Shown here in pieces: positions 36,402 through 46,640 of a stretch of DNA of 64,000 nt. Each line of letters begins with the position of its first letter. Positions within the stretch are counted from its first letter, which is position 1. The stretch comes from Brachionus manjavacas (Eukaryota; Rotifera; Eurotatoria; Ploima; Brachionidae). The stretch covers positions 4,323,501 to 4,387,500 of the forward strand of contig JAHQIY010000005.1 of the NCBI GenBank assembly GCA_019054805.1. The letters run 5' to 3'. The translations under genes and the position numbers were made by a program. Below the pieces are notes generated by a model that saw only the letters and a program-made list of their open reading frames with translations, did not search any database and was not told the origin of the DNA.

Positions 36402-36596
36402 TATCAGAGTTTGCAATCCCAGTATGGTCACCACAAAATGTCATGGGAAAAGACTTGCTCTAAAAAATTCAACGCATAATATCAAAGGTGCCAACTGTAA
36501 CAATAAATATGAACTATACAGAGGGACAAGTTGAAATGAATCTCACCAAACTAGAAACAAGAAGAAAAGAGGGAACTGATCTAAATGTATAAAATC

Positions 36597-37733
36597 TAGT
36601 GTTGGGTAACGGATGAGGGTTCATCGGAAGGCTCCGGAAAAAAATTAACGGAAGGTTAAACGGAGGAATAGAAACAGAGCGATTGAACTTCCGGATTGAC
36701 ACTGAACGGAACGGAGATCTAAACGGTCACAATAATCGGAGACGAAGGTTGGAACGGAGAAAAATTCCGGAGACGGCAACGGAAACGGGTAAATGAACGT
36801 AGCCTCCGGATTTAACGGAGACGGAAACGGAGAATCCGAACGAAGCGGAGACGGAAACGGAGGACCAAAACAGAGCGGAGAAATAAACCGAAAAGAACAA
36901 CGGAAATTGAGCACTTGACCAAAGCTTGAAAAATAAAGATGATATCGCAAGAAAAAAAACGAGTGAAATTTGCAGCTAGCATTTTTTAGACTTCTAGAAT
37001 TTTGCCATCGCTACTTTGATTTAAAAAGTTTGGTCAAAAAAAACTAATTATCTAAATATTTTTTTTAACTTTTTTGTAAAAAATAGAAATGACTTTTTAA
37101 TAATTTTTTTTAAACACCTAATGTTTTAGTTAATTTTAATTTAATTTAATTTATTAGATTAAAACTTAAAAAAAAATTTAATTTTTAAAATTCTGATTTA
37201 AAATTATTAATTTTAAAAAGAAAATTTAAGAGTTGTTAGCCATGTGCTTATGTTTGTCAATTTTTTTTATGAAGTAATCAGTTCGATTCTTTAAAAATTT
37301 CATTTCAAAAATCGAGAATTTTCCATTGTTCTCTTCGGTTTATTTCTCCTCTCTGTTTTGGTCCTCCGTTTCATTCTCCGTTCCGTTTTGGTCCTTTGTT
37401 TCCGTCTCCGCTCCGTTCGGATTCTCCGTTAAAGACTCCGTTAAATCCGGAGGCTACGTTCATTTACCCGTTGCCGTCTCCGGAATTTTTCTCCGTTCCA
37501 ACCTTCGTCTCCGATTATTGTGACCGTTTATTTATCCGATCCCCCGGAGCTCAACGCTAATATCTCCGTTATTTTCGAGATCACCGTTTATTTTTCCGTT
37601 TCCGTTTCCGCAACTGTTTTTTTTCTCCGCCTCTGGAACCTTTTTTGTTAAAATTTTCCGCACCCGTTTCAGGCTACGTGAATCTGGCAATTATTCTCCG
37701 GAGACCCCTCTGTTCCTCCGGAGGCCAACACTA
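36597..37733. mobile_element. hAT-like non-autonomous foldback element, 8-bp TSD
   Basis: The ends are TAGTGTTGG at 36597 and its complement CCAACACTA finishing at 37733. Directly outside, ATAAAATC is present on both sides (36589-36596 and 37734-37741), a perfect 8-bp target duplication as made by hAT transposases. Inside, two arms of about 200 bp (36700-36905 and 37325-37535) are near-perfect inverted copies built of short CGGA/TCCG repeats (GGAGACGGAAACGGAG and variants). They flank about 400 bp of plain AT-rich DNA. Open frames in the arms are only the repeat read as codons; there is no transposase. Confidence 0.85.
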
Positions 37734-38439
37734 ATAAAATCATTAATTGGCTCGAAAACCTAAACCTTCATCAAAGACCGGTGCTTAGAAATTCAATTGG
37801 TATAAATTGTCCAGCTGCCTCAACGAGAAGACACATATCACAGGGCTTTACAGCCAGAGAAATAAAAAATCAATATGCCTCAATCAATTCCAGAATGAAT
37901 TTCTTCACAAATCGAGTGGCGGGCTTGTGGAATAGCCTTCCAATTAACGTTGTAGAATCAGGCATTTTAAAAAAATTCAAAGCAAAGGTTAGACAAGTGG
38001 CTAGCAAAAAGTGAAAAAAGATGAGTTGAATGGGAGCCATTCAGGAAATTAGTCATCAAAATATTATTTTCAGCTTATCTATTTTAACTTCTTAGATTAA
38101 ATTTTTTATTTAGATTAACATTATAAAGTTTTGTTCTTTAATATTCTAAGGAGTACTCGTTTCTTACTGCAATAACTGTACGTCACTATGCTACAGTTTG
38201 TGGATAAGATCTACACAGTAATACTACTACCACTAAATATTATTTAATTAATTTATACATTAAATTATTTTATATTAATAACTTGAATCTTTAGTTAGAA
38301 ATAATTGATATATTGGGCAAGCTATACTTTAAAATAATTATTGAAAAAATAAATTTATATTTCGATTATTTAAATTTGTTTTTCATAAAATATTTAAAGG
38401 GTAAAAATGAGGCATTGTGTATTTCGGTCAAAAACAACG

Positions 38440-38552
38440 GGCTAGTTTTAGTCAGACTTATTTATAAGTCACAGTTTTAAGTCTCAGTCACAAAAATTTT
38501 AAGTCATTGACTTGACTTAAGACTCGTGACTTAAAAACAAGTCTGATTTTAG
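38440..38552. repeat. Hairpin built of AAGTC/GACTT motifs
   Basis: AGTCAGACTTATTTATAAGT near 38450 is mirrored by GACTTAAAAACAAGTCTGAT near 38527-38546. The interior also alternates TTAAGTC and GACTTAA. The unit forms a long imperfect stem, probably a small palindromic MITE. Confidence 0.45.
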
Positions 38553-38559
38553 TTATATA

Positions 38560-39400
38560 TCGGAATTCGCGGGTAATCTCATATTTAATAATGTGAAAAT
38601 TGAAAAAAATTTTCGTATTTTTCTTTAAATTTTTTACATTATAATTAATATTTACTTAACTTAGTTCCCTCAAGTATCATAGTATTTTTTGAGAAAACAA
38701 ACATAAATAAAAATATCAAAATCTTTTTTTTTTGAATAATTAAAAACCTTTTTCTGATAAAAACTTAAGCCATGATCGTTAAACTTTGATCATAAACTTC
38801 AATTTGTCTTTTAAAACTCGTACAGATTAAAAAAAGACAAATTAGTAAAAGAAATTTTTCCAGTTCAAATATTTCATAATTATTAGAAAAAAATATGATG
38901 AATCTTAAAATTCCGAAAGTGCATTAAATATTAATTAAAAAACCAAAATCTAAATTTATCTTCTAACGTTAACTTTATTTAATAAAAAAAATTAGATATA
39001 TTTTAAAAAATTTAAATTTCTTTAAAACATTTTAATGTGTATAATAAAGAAAAAAAATGAGGTAACAAAATAAGAATTAATTTTTTTCTCTTAAAAAAGG
39101 TTAAACATTTAAATTCTTAAGATCAAGCCAATGGAAGTTTCCATGGAAAATAGAAAACATGCTAAACAAGGCGGATATATAAACAGGTTTTAAAATTGAA
39201 AAATCGTTTTTGTGAACACAATTTTATTGAGAAAGAGAAAACATTTGATAAATGAAAAAAATAATGTTTGTCATTAATAAAGAAATTTTCTCATTTTAAT
39301 TAAAAAAAATTGGGTAACAATTGATTTTTCCAGCATATTAAATTATTTTTATTTATTTTAAAGTCAGTAAAGCTTTATTTTTTCAAATTAAAAATAGAAA
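38560..39400. other. AT-rich 5' flank of the first channel-like gene
   Basis: About 0.8 kb upstream of the first pLGIC-like start codon. No motif stands out. If a signal-peptide exon exists it would have to be here or further left; I found no credible one. Confidence 0.35.
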
Positions 39401-42241
39401 ATGGCATCAGAAAGAGAGAAAACCAGTATTCCCAAGGTAGTTGAAATTATGGTACAATTTCTTCGAATAGGCGTGATTGACACTTTAAATGAAAAGTATC
39501 ATGCCGAAGTGAAAATTATTTCGAAGTGGAAACCTCTTGAAAATTTTAATAGATATGATCGAAATAGATATTGGAACCCGGAATTATTTATTGAAAATGC
39601 TCTGGGAGAACCAAAAGAGACTATTCGTTACTCTCTAATCAACGAAGGAAATGAAAGATATGTGGTTGAAAAACGAAGAATTAAAGGTAAAAGAAAATAA
39701 ATAATTTTTCTATTATACCAAAATCAGTGAATCTGTGATTTCATAATGAAAAATTCTTTTAAAAGATAGGATTTTAATTAAAAAAATTATTCTTTAAAGA
39801 TTTTATATTATCAGTCAATTTTTCTATTGTTTGAATCATCTTAATGACTAGTTTTTCATACTAAGGTTTTTAGTGATGTTTATACTTCTCCAAATGGCAT
39901 ATATTCTAGAGATCTAATTAAGGCTTTTTGCCGCTAGCTGAACGGCTGAGTAGGAATCAAGTCCTTATCAGATACCATAATTAATGTATAAACTATTAAT
40001 TTGAATAATTTAATTTCTGAAAAAATTACCAACTTAATTTTTATTGAAAATTTTCAAAATTTTTAATTTTTTTAATTATCTTTTAGATTATTCATAGGCT
40101 AGTTAAAACAATAAAAGAAGTTATAATTTTCTAAAAAAATAATCAAAATTTATTAATAAAGTAAAGAAGTATTAGGGTTAGGAATTATTAGTAAATTAAA
40201 CAATGACTCTTACTGAACTAAAAAAAAAAAATAATGTATTTGTCTGTTATTTTCCATCTTTTCTGCGCAATTTCGGCTACCATAGATTTCCTCCTAGTAG
40301 GTCATCTCCGCAAGCTTGCTTGCTGTAGCTTATTCTTATTATTATTATTATAAGTATTTTAGAAGTAGTTTTTAAAATAATCACAATTGTCCAGTTGAAT
40401 AGTATGAGACAAATTACTGAAAAGCTATTTATTCCTATTTTTTTCTTGATTTTCTGATGGTTAATTTAAAATCTAATTTTTCTGCAACAAAAAATATGCA
40501 AATTTTTGAATGAATTTTTAGTACTGAAGTTTAGATAAAAAGAGATTCATTTCAGTCATTTTGTAACCAGCAAAGGGACATTTAAATATCAATAAAAAAA
40601 CACCATCTTACTGTCTTCATTTGCATTAGAAACTAACCAAAAATTGCGGCAAAAGATTTAAAAGTGAAAAAAATTGTTTTCCATCCTAAAAAAATTAGAT
40701 TTAAGATAAAAATTTTTCAAATTTTTCTCTGTATTCAATTCATGGCGCTGGATCCAATGCAAAAAATTAAGAACATACTGTTTAAGTTAAGAATGCTTTA
40801 TCATGAGCGATATAGTGTTTTTTCAATGCACCAAAGCTGTGTTTCGATTTATGATGCTCCAAAATTGAACAAGGGAATAAGGTATAACTTAAGTAAACAA
40901 AATTCTTTCAAAAATTATCCAAAATGGGTTCAATTAAACTGAGTTATTAAGTTTGAATCTCCTTTAAATAAATTCAGATTATTTAATTCTTTATTCATTA
41001 ATATCATAAAATTAAGAAAAAAAATTAAATTCTTTATTGAGTTTCATTTTTTTATCGAGCAGACAATACAAATACAAATTTATTAATCTAAATTACAACT
41101 TATTAAAATGCTTTCTCTCAAAACTAAGAAACGATTTTTTAATATTTAAAATATTTTTTAGATTATTTTTAATTTTTAAACAAAATTAAAATTAAGTCGC
41201 TTATCAAATTAATTTCTAATGCGTTTTTAATTTACTTTTGCATTTTTATACTGCAATTTACTCAGTAAACTAATTTTTAGTTCACGCATTAAAGGGAGGA
41301 AAATTTAGGAGTTTTTATTTCAAAAAAATTTAAATGATTTAAATTTGTTGATTTAAATTTTTTAAATTAATTCTATCAGATTAGTAATTATGTTCTAATG
41401 TTTCATTCTTGCGAAGACTGAGGTTTATAATTTAATTAATCAAAAGGAGTATTCTGGGAAAGACTTGAGTTGCAAAACTTTCCATTTGATATCCAAGAGC
41501 TTGGTTTAATCATAGCTTCTAAACTGAGCAACGAGGATGTGAAGCTTGTTTCTGACTCCAACAACCAATTTTTTATTGATTCAAAAGTAAAAGATAACTT
41601 TGTCGAACAACAAAAATGGTAATTTTTTACAAAAAAATTTTATTTGCCTACACTTTTGATTAAGGCGTTTGTTTAAAATTGTGAGAATGAGTGACAGACC
41701 ATTTTTAATTAATTCAAATATAGTTCATATAACTCCAATATCCAAAGATGAAATTTTGGATTATCCTAAAATAGTTGCTTCATGTTTTTGTGCAAGAAAA
41801 TCTGGCTATTATTTATTCAATGCTTTTTTTTTGATTTTTCTTATAACAGTAACAACCTTTACTAGTTTTTCAATCGATCCAAAACGTCCTTTTAATAGAA
41901 TACCCACAGTATCGACATTTTTGCTAACAAGTGTCTCGTTCAAATGGGTAATTAACCGTTCTCTTCCAGCTGTATCATATTTAACTTCCTTGGACAAGTA
42001 TTCAATGGTCTGTATATTTTATATTTGTTTATTAGCTTCATGGCACGCTATAATTGGATCAAATTGGACAGAAGAACAGGCCATAGTAATAGATAAATGG
42101 GTGCTAGTTGCTTTTGCTTGTATATTTTTGATAATAAATTTATCATTTGGTGTTTGGTTTTTAATTGCCTATCGAAAAATATCAATTTTTAAAAAACGAG
42201 AAGAAGAATTTTTGAAAGAACTGGAATCAATCAAAAATTGA
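39401..42241 (+). CDS. Pentameric ligand-gated ion channel-like protein 1 (no Cys-loop), 3 exons
   Basis: About 343 aa from exons 39401-39686, 41450-41618 and 41665-42241, in phase. The N-terminal part has the receptor-type ligand-binding fold signature (IGVIDTLNEKYHAEVKIISKW, WNPELFIENA, ERLELQNFPFDIQEL). Where true Cys-loop receptors have two cysteines around FPFD, Glu99 and Leu113 stand instead. Four hydrophobic segments follow: M1 (YYLFNAFFLIFLITVTTF), M2 (TVSTFLLTSVSFKWVIN), M3 after the typical M2-M3 loop LPAVSYLTSLDKY, and M4 near the C terminus. The M3-M4 linker is short. The protein starts MASEREKTSIPKVV with no signal peptide, unusual for a receptor with an outside ligand domain. 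Ligand and ion selectivity are unknown. A close relative lies 2.3 kb downstream. A LINE tail sits in intron 1. Confidence 0.85.
39687..41449. other. Intron 1 of channel-like gene 1
   Basis: A 1763-bp intron splitting a Val codon in IKG-VFWER. It contains a LINE 3' end (40200-40353). An open frame at 40664-40942 has no recognisable motif and is considered chance. Confidence 0.6.
40200..40353 (+). mobile_element. 5'-truncated LINE 3' end (copy B)
   Basis: Same family as copies A, C and D: AATTTCGGCTACCATAGA, a CCTCCTAGTAGGTCATCTCC block, GCAAGCTTGCTTGCTGTAGC and a TTATTCTTATTATTATT tail. It is nearly identical over about 150 bp to the reverse complement of 53637-53800, so both are probably recent insertions. 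Confidence 0.65.
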
Positions 42242-42272
42242 AGCACATTATCAAATAATTTTTACTAAGTTA

Positions 42273-42278
42273 AATAAA
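42273..42278 (+). terminator. Poly(A) signal of channel-like gene 1
   Basis: AATAAA 32 nt after the stop; another lies about 50 nt further on. Confidence 0.4.
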
Positions 42279-42279
42279 T

Positions 42280-44494
42280 TTAAATTTTTTTAATTATTTC
42301 TATTTACTAATCGATTTTTAATTGAAATAAAGATTTTGACAAAGAAAAAAATGAATGATTTTTTTGTAATTTTAACGTCTCAATCAATTTCGTATCAATA
42401 TTATCATAATTTTAAAGCAAAGCAAGTCTAAGTCTAGTCAGTTAATTTAGCATAAATTTTTTATAATACTTTCATGCCTAAATTAATCTTTATTGTGCGA
42501 TTAACCAGATTATAGAAAATAATAGTTATTTGATTTAATTGACCCTAAAATTTAAACCTTCTAATGGTCACAATTTATAATCAATTTTTTTAAATTTTTT
42601 AAATTTTGATTTTTTTTTTTTAAAGTAATTTACTATCTTAAAGAGATTAATCAAATATTGAAAAAAAATTTACTTTCAAATTTTAACCATTTAATTGTAA
42701 TTACATATAAAATTTAAATATAAATATAAAATAAATTAAAAAAATTTATAAATATTAATATTTGTTACCCAAATATGAATTTATATGTGAAGATCATTTT
42801 TTTCTCTAAATTTGTAGTAAAACAGACAATATTCTGGTTTTAGGCTTAGTTTTAGAAGGAAATAATCAATAACTTATAATCGAACTAATGAAGCTAAAAT
42901 GATTTTTCTAGACAAAAATTATTAAATTTAAAAAAAAATTAATTTGATACGAAATTTAATTTAAATGGAAAGAATCTAAACAAACGTAGAAATTTTAAAT
43001 TTGCTACGTAATAATTTCAATATATACTTACTAAAAGAAAACATTTTTTAAATTCAAATGGAATTTGAATTTGAAAAAGTGAATTTAAATTCACTTTTTA
43101 TTTTTTCTTATTTGATCATTTGAGTCAAATTATCACTTGATGGTTTTCAAACTCTTTTTAGGTAATTTCAGCTTTATAAAAAATTTCCGAAATTTCATTT
43201 TTAAACCATTGTAATTTGAGAAGAAAAGACTAATTTAGAAAATTTTTCAAATCTTTTCTCTGAATTTTCAAGGTTTCACGTTGTTTATTTGATTTCTCAA
43301 GATAACAAGTTTTTTAAAAAATAATTTTTTAAGTCATTAAAAAAGTGAAAATAAAACTTTAAAGAAATATCTTCAAAATTCGTGAAGTTTAAGATCCAGT
43401 TTTTCTAATTTGATTTGATTCTTCAAAACAAATTTCGTAAGGACAAATGACAAAAACAAATTTGCAGTATACCTTCTAAATGCAATTGGAAAACAATAGT
43501 TATGGACGAATTCATCAAAAAATTGAGGATTTTTAATTAAATTTTAATAAATTTAAGCAAAAAATATTTTTTTGTCAATTTTCCAGCAATCCCAATTTTT
43601 TTAATTGGCAATTTAAATATCCTATTTAGTATGCCTAAGGTAAGAAGCGTTTTTCTTTAAGTCTAAACGTAAACGTGAGTTTGTTGTATGATTAAAAAAA
43701 TTTAATTTAGCTATTCATCATTTAAGTACTAAAACTTGTCCAAAAAATCCAGTTTAAAAATCTTCAAAATAATGAATTTAATTTATTTTTTATGTTGATT
43801 AGTAATATTAAATTATTAATTTAAGAGGATGTTTGTTCGATTATTTAAACGTTGATTAATTAAAGCCTAAATTTAAATTAAATTTTAAACATTAAGAAAT
43901 TCTCAATTTTTTAATTTTATAGAAACGAATTGATAACAGAAAAAATTCGAGCTAATATCAATAAAAGTAAGATTATTTGAAAAAGATTTAATTTAAATAA
44001 GTTGTTGGATTAGAAATTTACAAGATACGGTCTTATCAAATGAATAATTGACTCTAATTAAGATTTTAAATGATTCGGTTTGAAGTAAGATTATTAATAG
44101 GAAAAAAATAAAACCCTGCATTTATAATTTTAACGATACAAAATAAAAAAAAAAACAAATTCAAATATTTTTTTTTTAAACAATAGGTGTACAAAAGATT
44201 CGAACATTCGAGTTTTTATGATAGCCAAAATTAATTCGCTCAAAGGTAAACCATTTAAAGTGTAATTTTTAAAATATTTTTCATGATACTATTTCTAATA
44301 TAAAAAGAATTTCAAATGAATTATTATTTGAACTAAGTATTAGCGTTTAATGTCAAAAGCAAATGGATTTAGTTTTATAAATTTGTTTGTTAAAAATATG
44401 ACTAAAAGAGTATTAATGATTTTTTTTAAATTTAAATAGCTAGCTCAATAATTTAGACTTTTTCAATATCTCTATTTAATTTTTAAGATATATA
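42280..44494. other. Spacer between the two channel-like genes
   Basis: About 2.2 kb, AT-rich, with no gene or repeat that I can identify. The second gene's promoter should be at its right end; TTTTTAAG just before 44488 could be a 5' splice-leader or intron acceptor. Confidence 0.35.
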
Positions 44495-45758
44495 ATGAGC
44501 GATAGTGACTCAGACAAAAAGAAAAAAAGTTCGGATGAATCGGATTTGGAAGAGCAAGAAGCGGTGAATACTGTCCATTGGCCTGTGCAGATCAGAGTAA
44601 GCATTGAGTTTATGTCAATAGGTGAAGTAGATACCTTAAACGAAAAATTCCAAGCTGAAGTCAGAATTGTATCGAAATGGTACGATATTCGGGCTGATAA
44701 AAAAAAATATTGCCGAAAAAAAGACTGGAATCCGAATTTATTCATTGAAAATGCCATGCATGATGTAAAGGAAAAAATAAAATACAAAGTGACTGTTTTG
44801 GATAAAGAAAGGCGCGAAATAACTGAAGTACGCATGGCAAAAGGAAATTTTTGGGAAAGAATTGAACTGCAAAATTTTCCCTTGGACACTCAGGAGTTGA
44901 GCATTACATTCGCTAGTAAAAAAAAAACTTCCCAAGTCAACCTTATTCAAAATCAGAATAAAATATCGACCATTTACTTTGAAACACTGCACTCATTTCG
45001 AGACCAGCAAAAATGGAAAGTAGGGTACAGGAAAAATTTTGGCAAATTTTTTTGTTAATTAATGATTTTTTATCAGTTATATAAAATGGTCAATGTGAGT
45101 CAGCAAGCATCATATGATATAGGTAGCAGTAAATCAATAAATGAAATAGACCCGGAAGCTAATGAATTAGATAACTTACATCGGATAATGAAATCAAAAC
45201 GAGCTAAATTTGTGGCTACTTGCTATTGTTCCCGCCGACCAGCTTATTACTTAATCAATTGTTTTTCATTCAATTTTTTGATTACATGTTTATCTTTGAC
45301 CATTTTTTCGCTAGAAACTCGCCTAGCTCCGAACAGAATTTCAGGTACTTTTACTCTTATTTTAACCAGGTAAGCAAATTTGTTCTAAAATTTGAGTTTT
45401 TCTAATTTTTTTAAAATAAAATATTTGTATTTGTAGTGTGTCATTCAAATGGGTTAGCAATCGCACCCTACCTACAGTGTCATATTTAACTTCTTTAGAT
45501 AAATATCAAATAACGAGCATAATTTATTTGGTGTTATGCTGCGTTTGGCACTCAACTATATCAAGTATTAATTTAGACATGTCTAAAAAGATAGTTATTG
45601 ATAAAATGGCTGTGGGAGTATTTGCCTTATGTTTTATAATCATCCAAATTGTTTTTAGTATTCGAATTTTTAAAGCGTTCCAAGGCCTCAAAGAACTAAA
45701 ACTCAGAGAAGAACGATTTATTAGACAAGTGCCTGAATACGACGATGATGATACATAG
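44495..45758 (+). CDS. Pentameric ligand-gated ion channel-like protein 2 (no Cys-loop), 3 exons
   Basis: About 379 aa from exons 44495-45019, 45077-45369 and 45437-45758. It starts with a highly charged stretch (MSDSDSDKKKKSSDESDLEE), then the same domain as its neighbour: IGEVDTLNEKFQAEVRIVSK, WNPNLFIENAM, FWERIELQNFPLDTQEL (Cys-loop cysteines again replaced by Glu and Leu). M1 (YYLINCFSFNFLITCL), M2 (TLILTSVSFKWVSN), LPTVSYLTSLDKYQ and M3/M4 follow, ending in an acidic EYDDDDT tail. No signal peptide is present; the charged N terminus argues against one. Splicing after QQKWK into LYKMVNV removes a 57-nt intron and gives the family spacing. Intron positions only partly match those of gene 1. 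Ligand is unknown. Confidence 0.87.
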
Positions 45759-45817
45759 ACGAATTCTAAGTAAAGTAAATTAATACAAGATTAGCTATAT
45801 TGCCTTGAAATAATTTA

Positions 45818-45823
45818 AATAAA
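45818..45823 (+). terminator. Poly(A) signal of channel-like gene 2
   Basis: AATAAA 60 nt after the stop codon. Confidence 0.5.
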
Positions 45824-46144
45824 GTTTAGTTTTTATAACTCTTTTTTTTTAAATTGAAATTTAAAATATTTATTGATTTTTTTTCTTGATCAAAATAATC
45901 CATTCTTATAAAAAATAATTTAAGTTGATCTTGGTTGGAATAAAAATTGTGCTTTTAAAATTACAAATTTAAAAACAATAAAATCAAATTTCGACGTAAA
46001 ATTTTTGCTTAATTCTTGAAATTTTTCGAATTACGACAAATATAAAAAAAATATAAGATAAAAATCTAGATAATAATTAAATTAATAGAAAATCAAGGAG
46101 GTTGGTCAAACAATTAAAAAGCATTAAAACCATTTAAGATATTT

Positions 46145-46249
46145 TTTTTAACGCAAAAAAATGTTTATTTATTAAAATATTGTAAATTTATGTAAATTTA
46201 CTATTTTTTACGTAAATTATTGTAAATTCCTAAATCCGGAACACCACTG
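46145..46249. mobile_element. TTTACG-rich repeat with mariner-like end (second copy)
   Basis: Carries TTTACGTAAATT-type motifs and ends AACACCACTG followed by TA, the same terminal pattern as the piece ending at 23022 (reverse complement CAGTGGTGTT beside TA). The other end is not defined. Confidence 0.35.
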
Positions 46250-46364
46250 TATTAAGGATATAAATCAAGCTGAATCTTAAATAATGATAATTTTAAAAAT
46301 ATTCATGTAAAATGTTAAATAATATTTAGTTCATCAGAGTAAAGAAAAGTAGAATACATTAGTC

Positions 46365-46640
46365 TCTTTGGGCCCGTCTATCTGATCTCCTCATTGGAGC
46401 AGCTATTTATGCTCCTTGTTAACTTAAGCGCTCATGGTTAAGTTAATCAACTTACCAGTATATATCAATATATGCGACAAAGATGTTGCTATTTCACATC
46501 TTCCCCCGCTTTTGTAAAACGAATGCTAGGGAACTGTCGACCATTGTGATCACTGCCTGATCACCAATTACCGGAACCAGCCATAGACTATTATTTCCCC
46601 AGGTATTATTTGACACTTGTCATGTCGCTATATCACAGTA
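46365..46640. repeat. GC-richer repeat-like block, possibly a solo LTR
   Basis: This 275-bp block stands out in base composition and has several short inverted pairs (GATCACTGCCTGATC, TTAACTTAAGCGCTCATGGTTAAGTTAA in parts, CTCATTGGAGCAG). The minus-strand end TGTGATATAGCGACATGAC would suit an LTR start, but no matching second copy or target duplication is visible. The assignment is a guess. Confidence 0.25.

Larger units (their letters stand above)
35940..38013 (+). mobile_element. Decayed LINE ORF2, interrupted by two insertions
   Basis: Plus-strand fragments read in order as a non-LTR retrotransposon ORF2: LPEQWTIANVSPIRKTG (near 36035-36090, the PExWKxAxVxPIxKKG block), VLKMLGMQKI (near 36140-36175), EFAIPVWSP (near 36408-36435, the LEYAxPVWSP block) and MNLTKLETRRKEGTDL (36537-36584). 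After an insertion it continues KIINWLENLNLHQRPVLRN (37735-37790) and FFTNRVAGLWNSLPINVV (37895-37950), ending at a stop at 38013. Frameshifts and stops show it is inactive. A mariner-like MITE (36207-36401) and a hAT-like foldback element (36597-37733) sit inside it. Confidence 0.8.

Noticed and set aside
36645..36950. Open reading frame of about 101 codons on the minus strand
   Set aside because: It is the CGGA/TCCG repeat arm of the foldback element read as Pro/Ser/Phe codons, not a gene. The frame at 37326-37523 is the other arm.
40664..40942. 92-codon open frame inside intron 1 of channel-like gene 1
   Set aside because: No motif, no homology that I recognise, Lys/Ile/Phe-biased codons typical of AT-rich noise, and it sits within a spliced intron.
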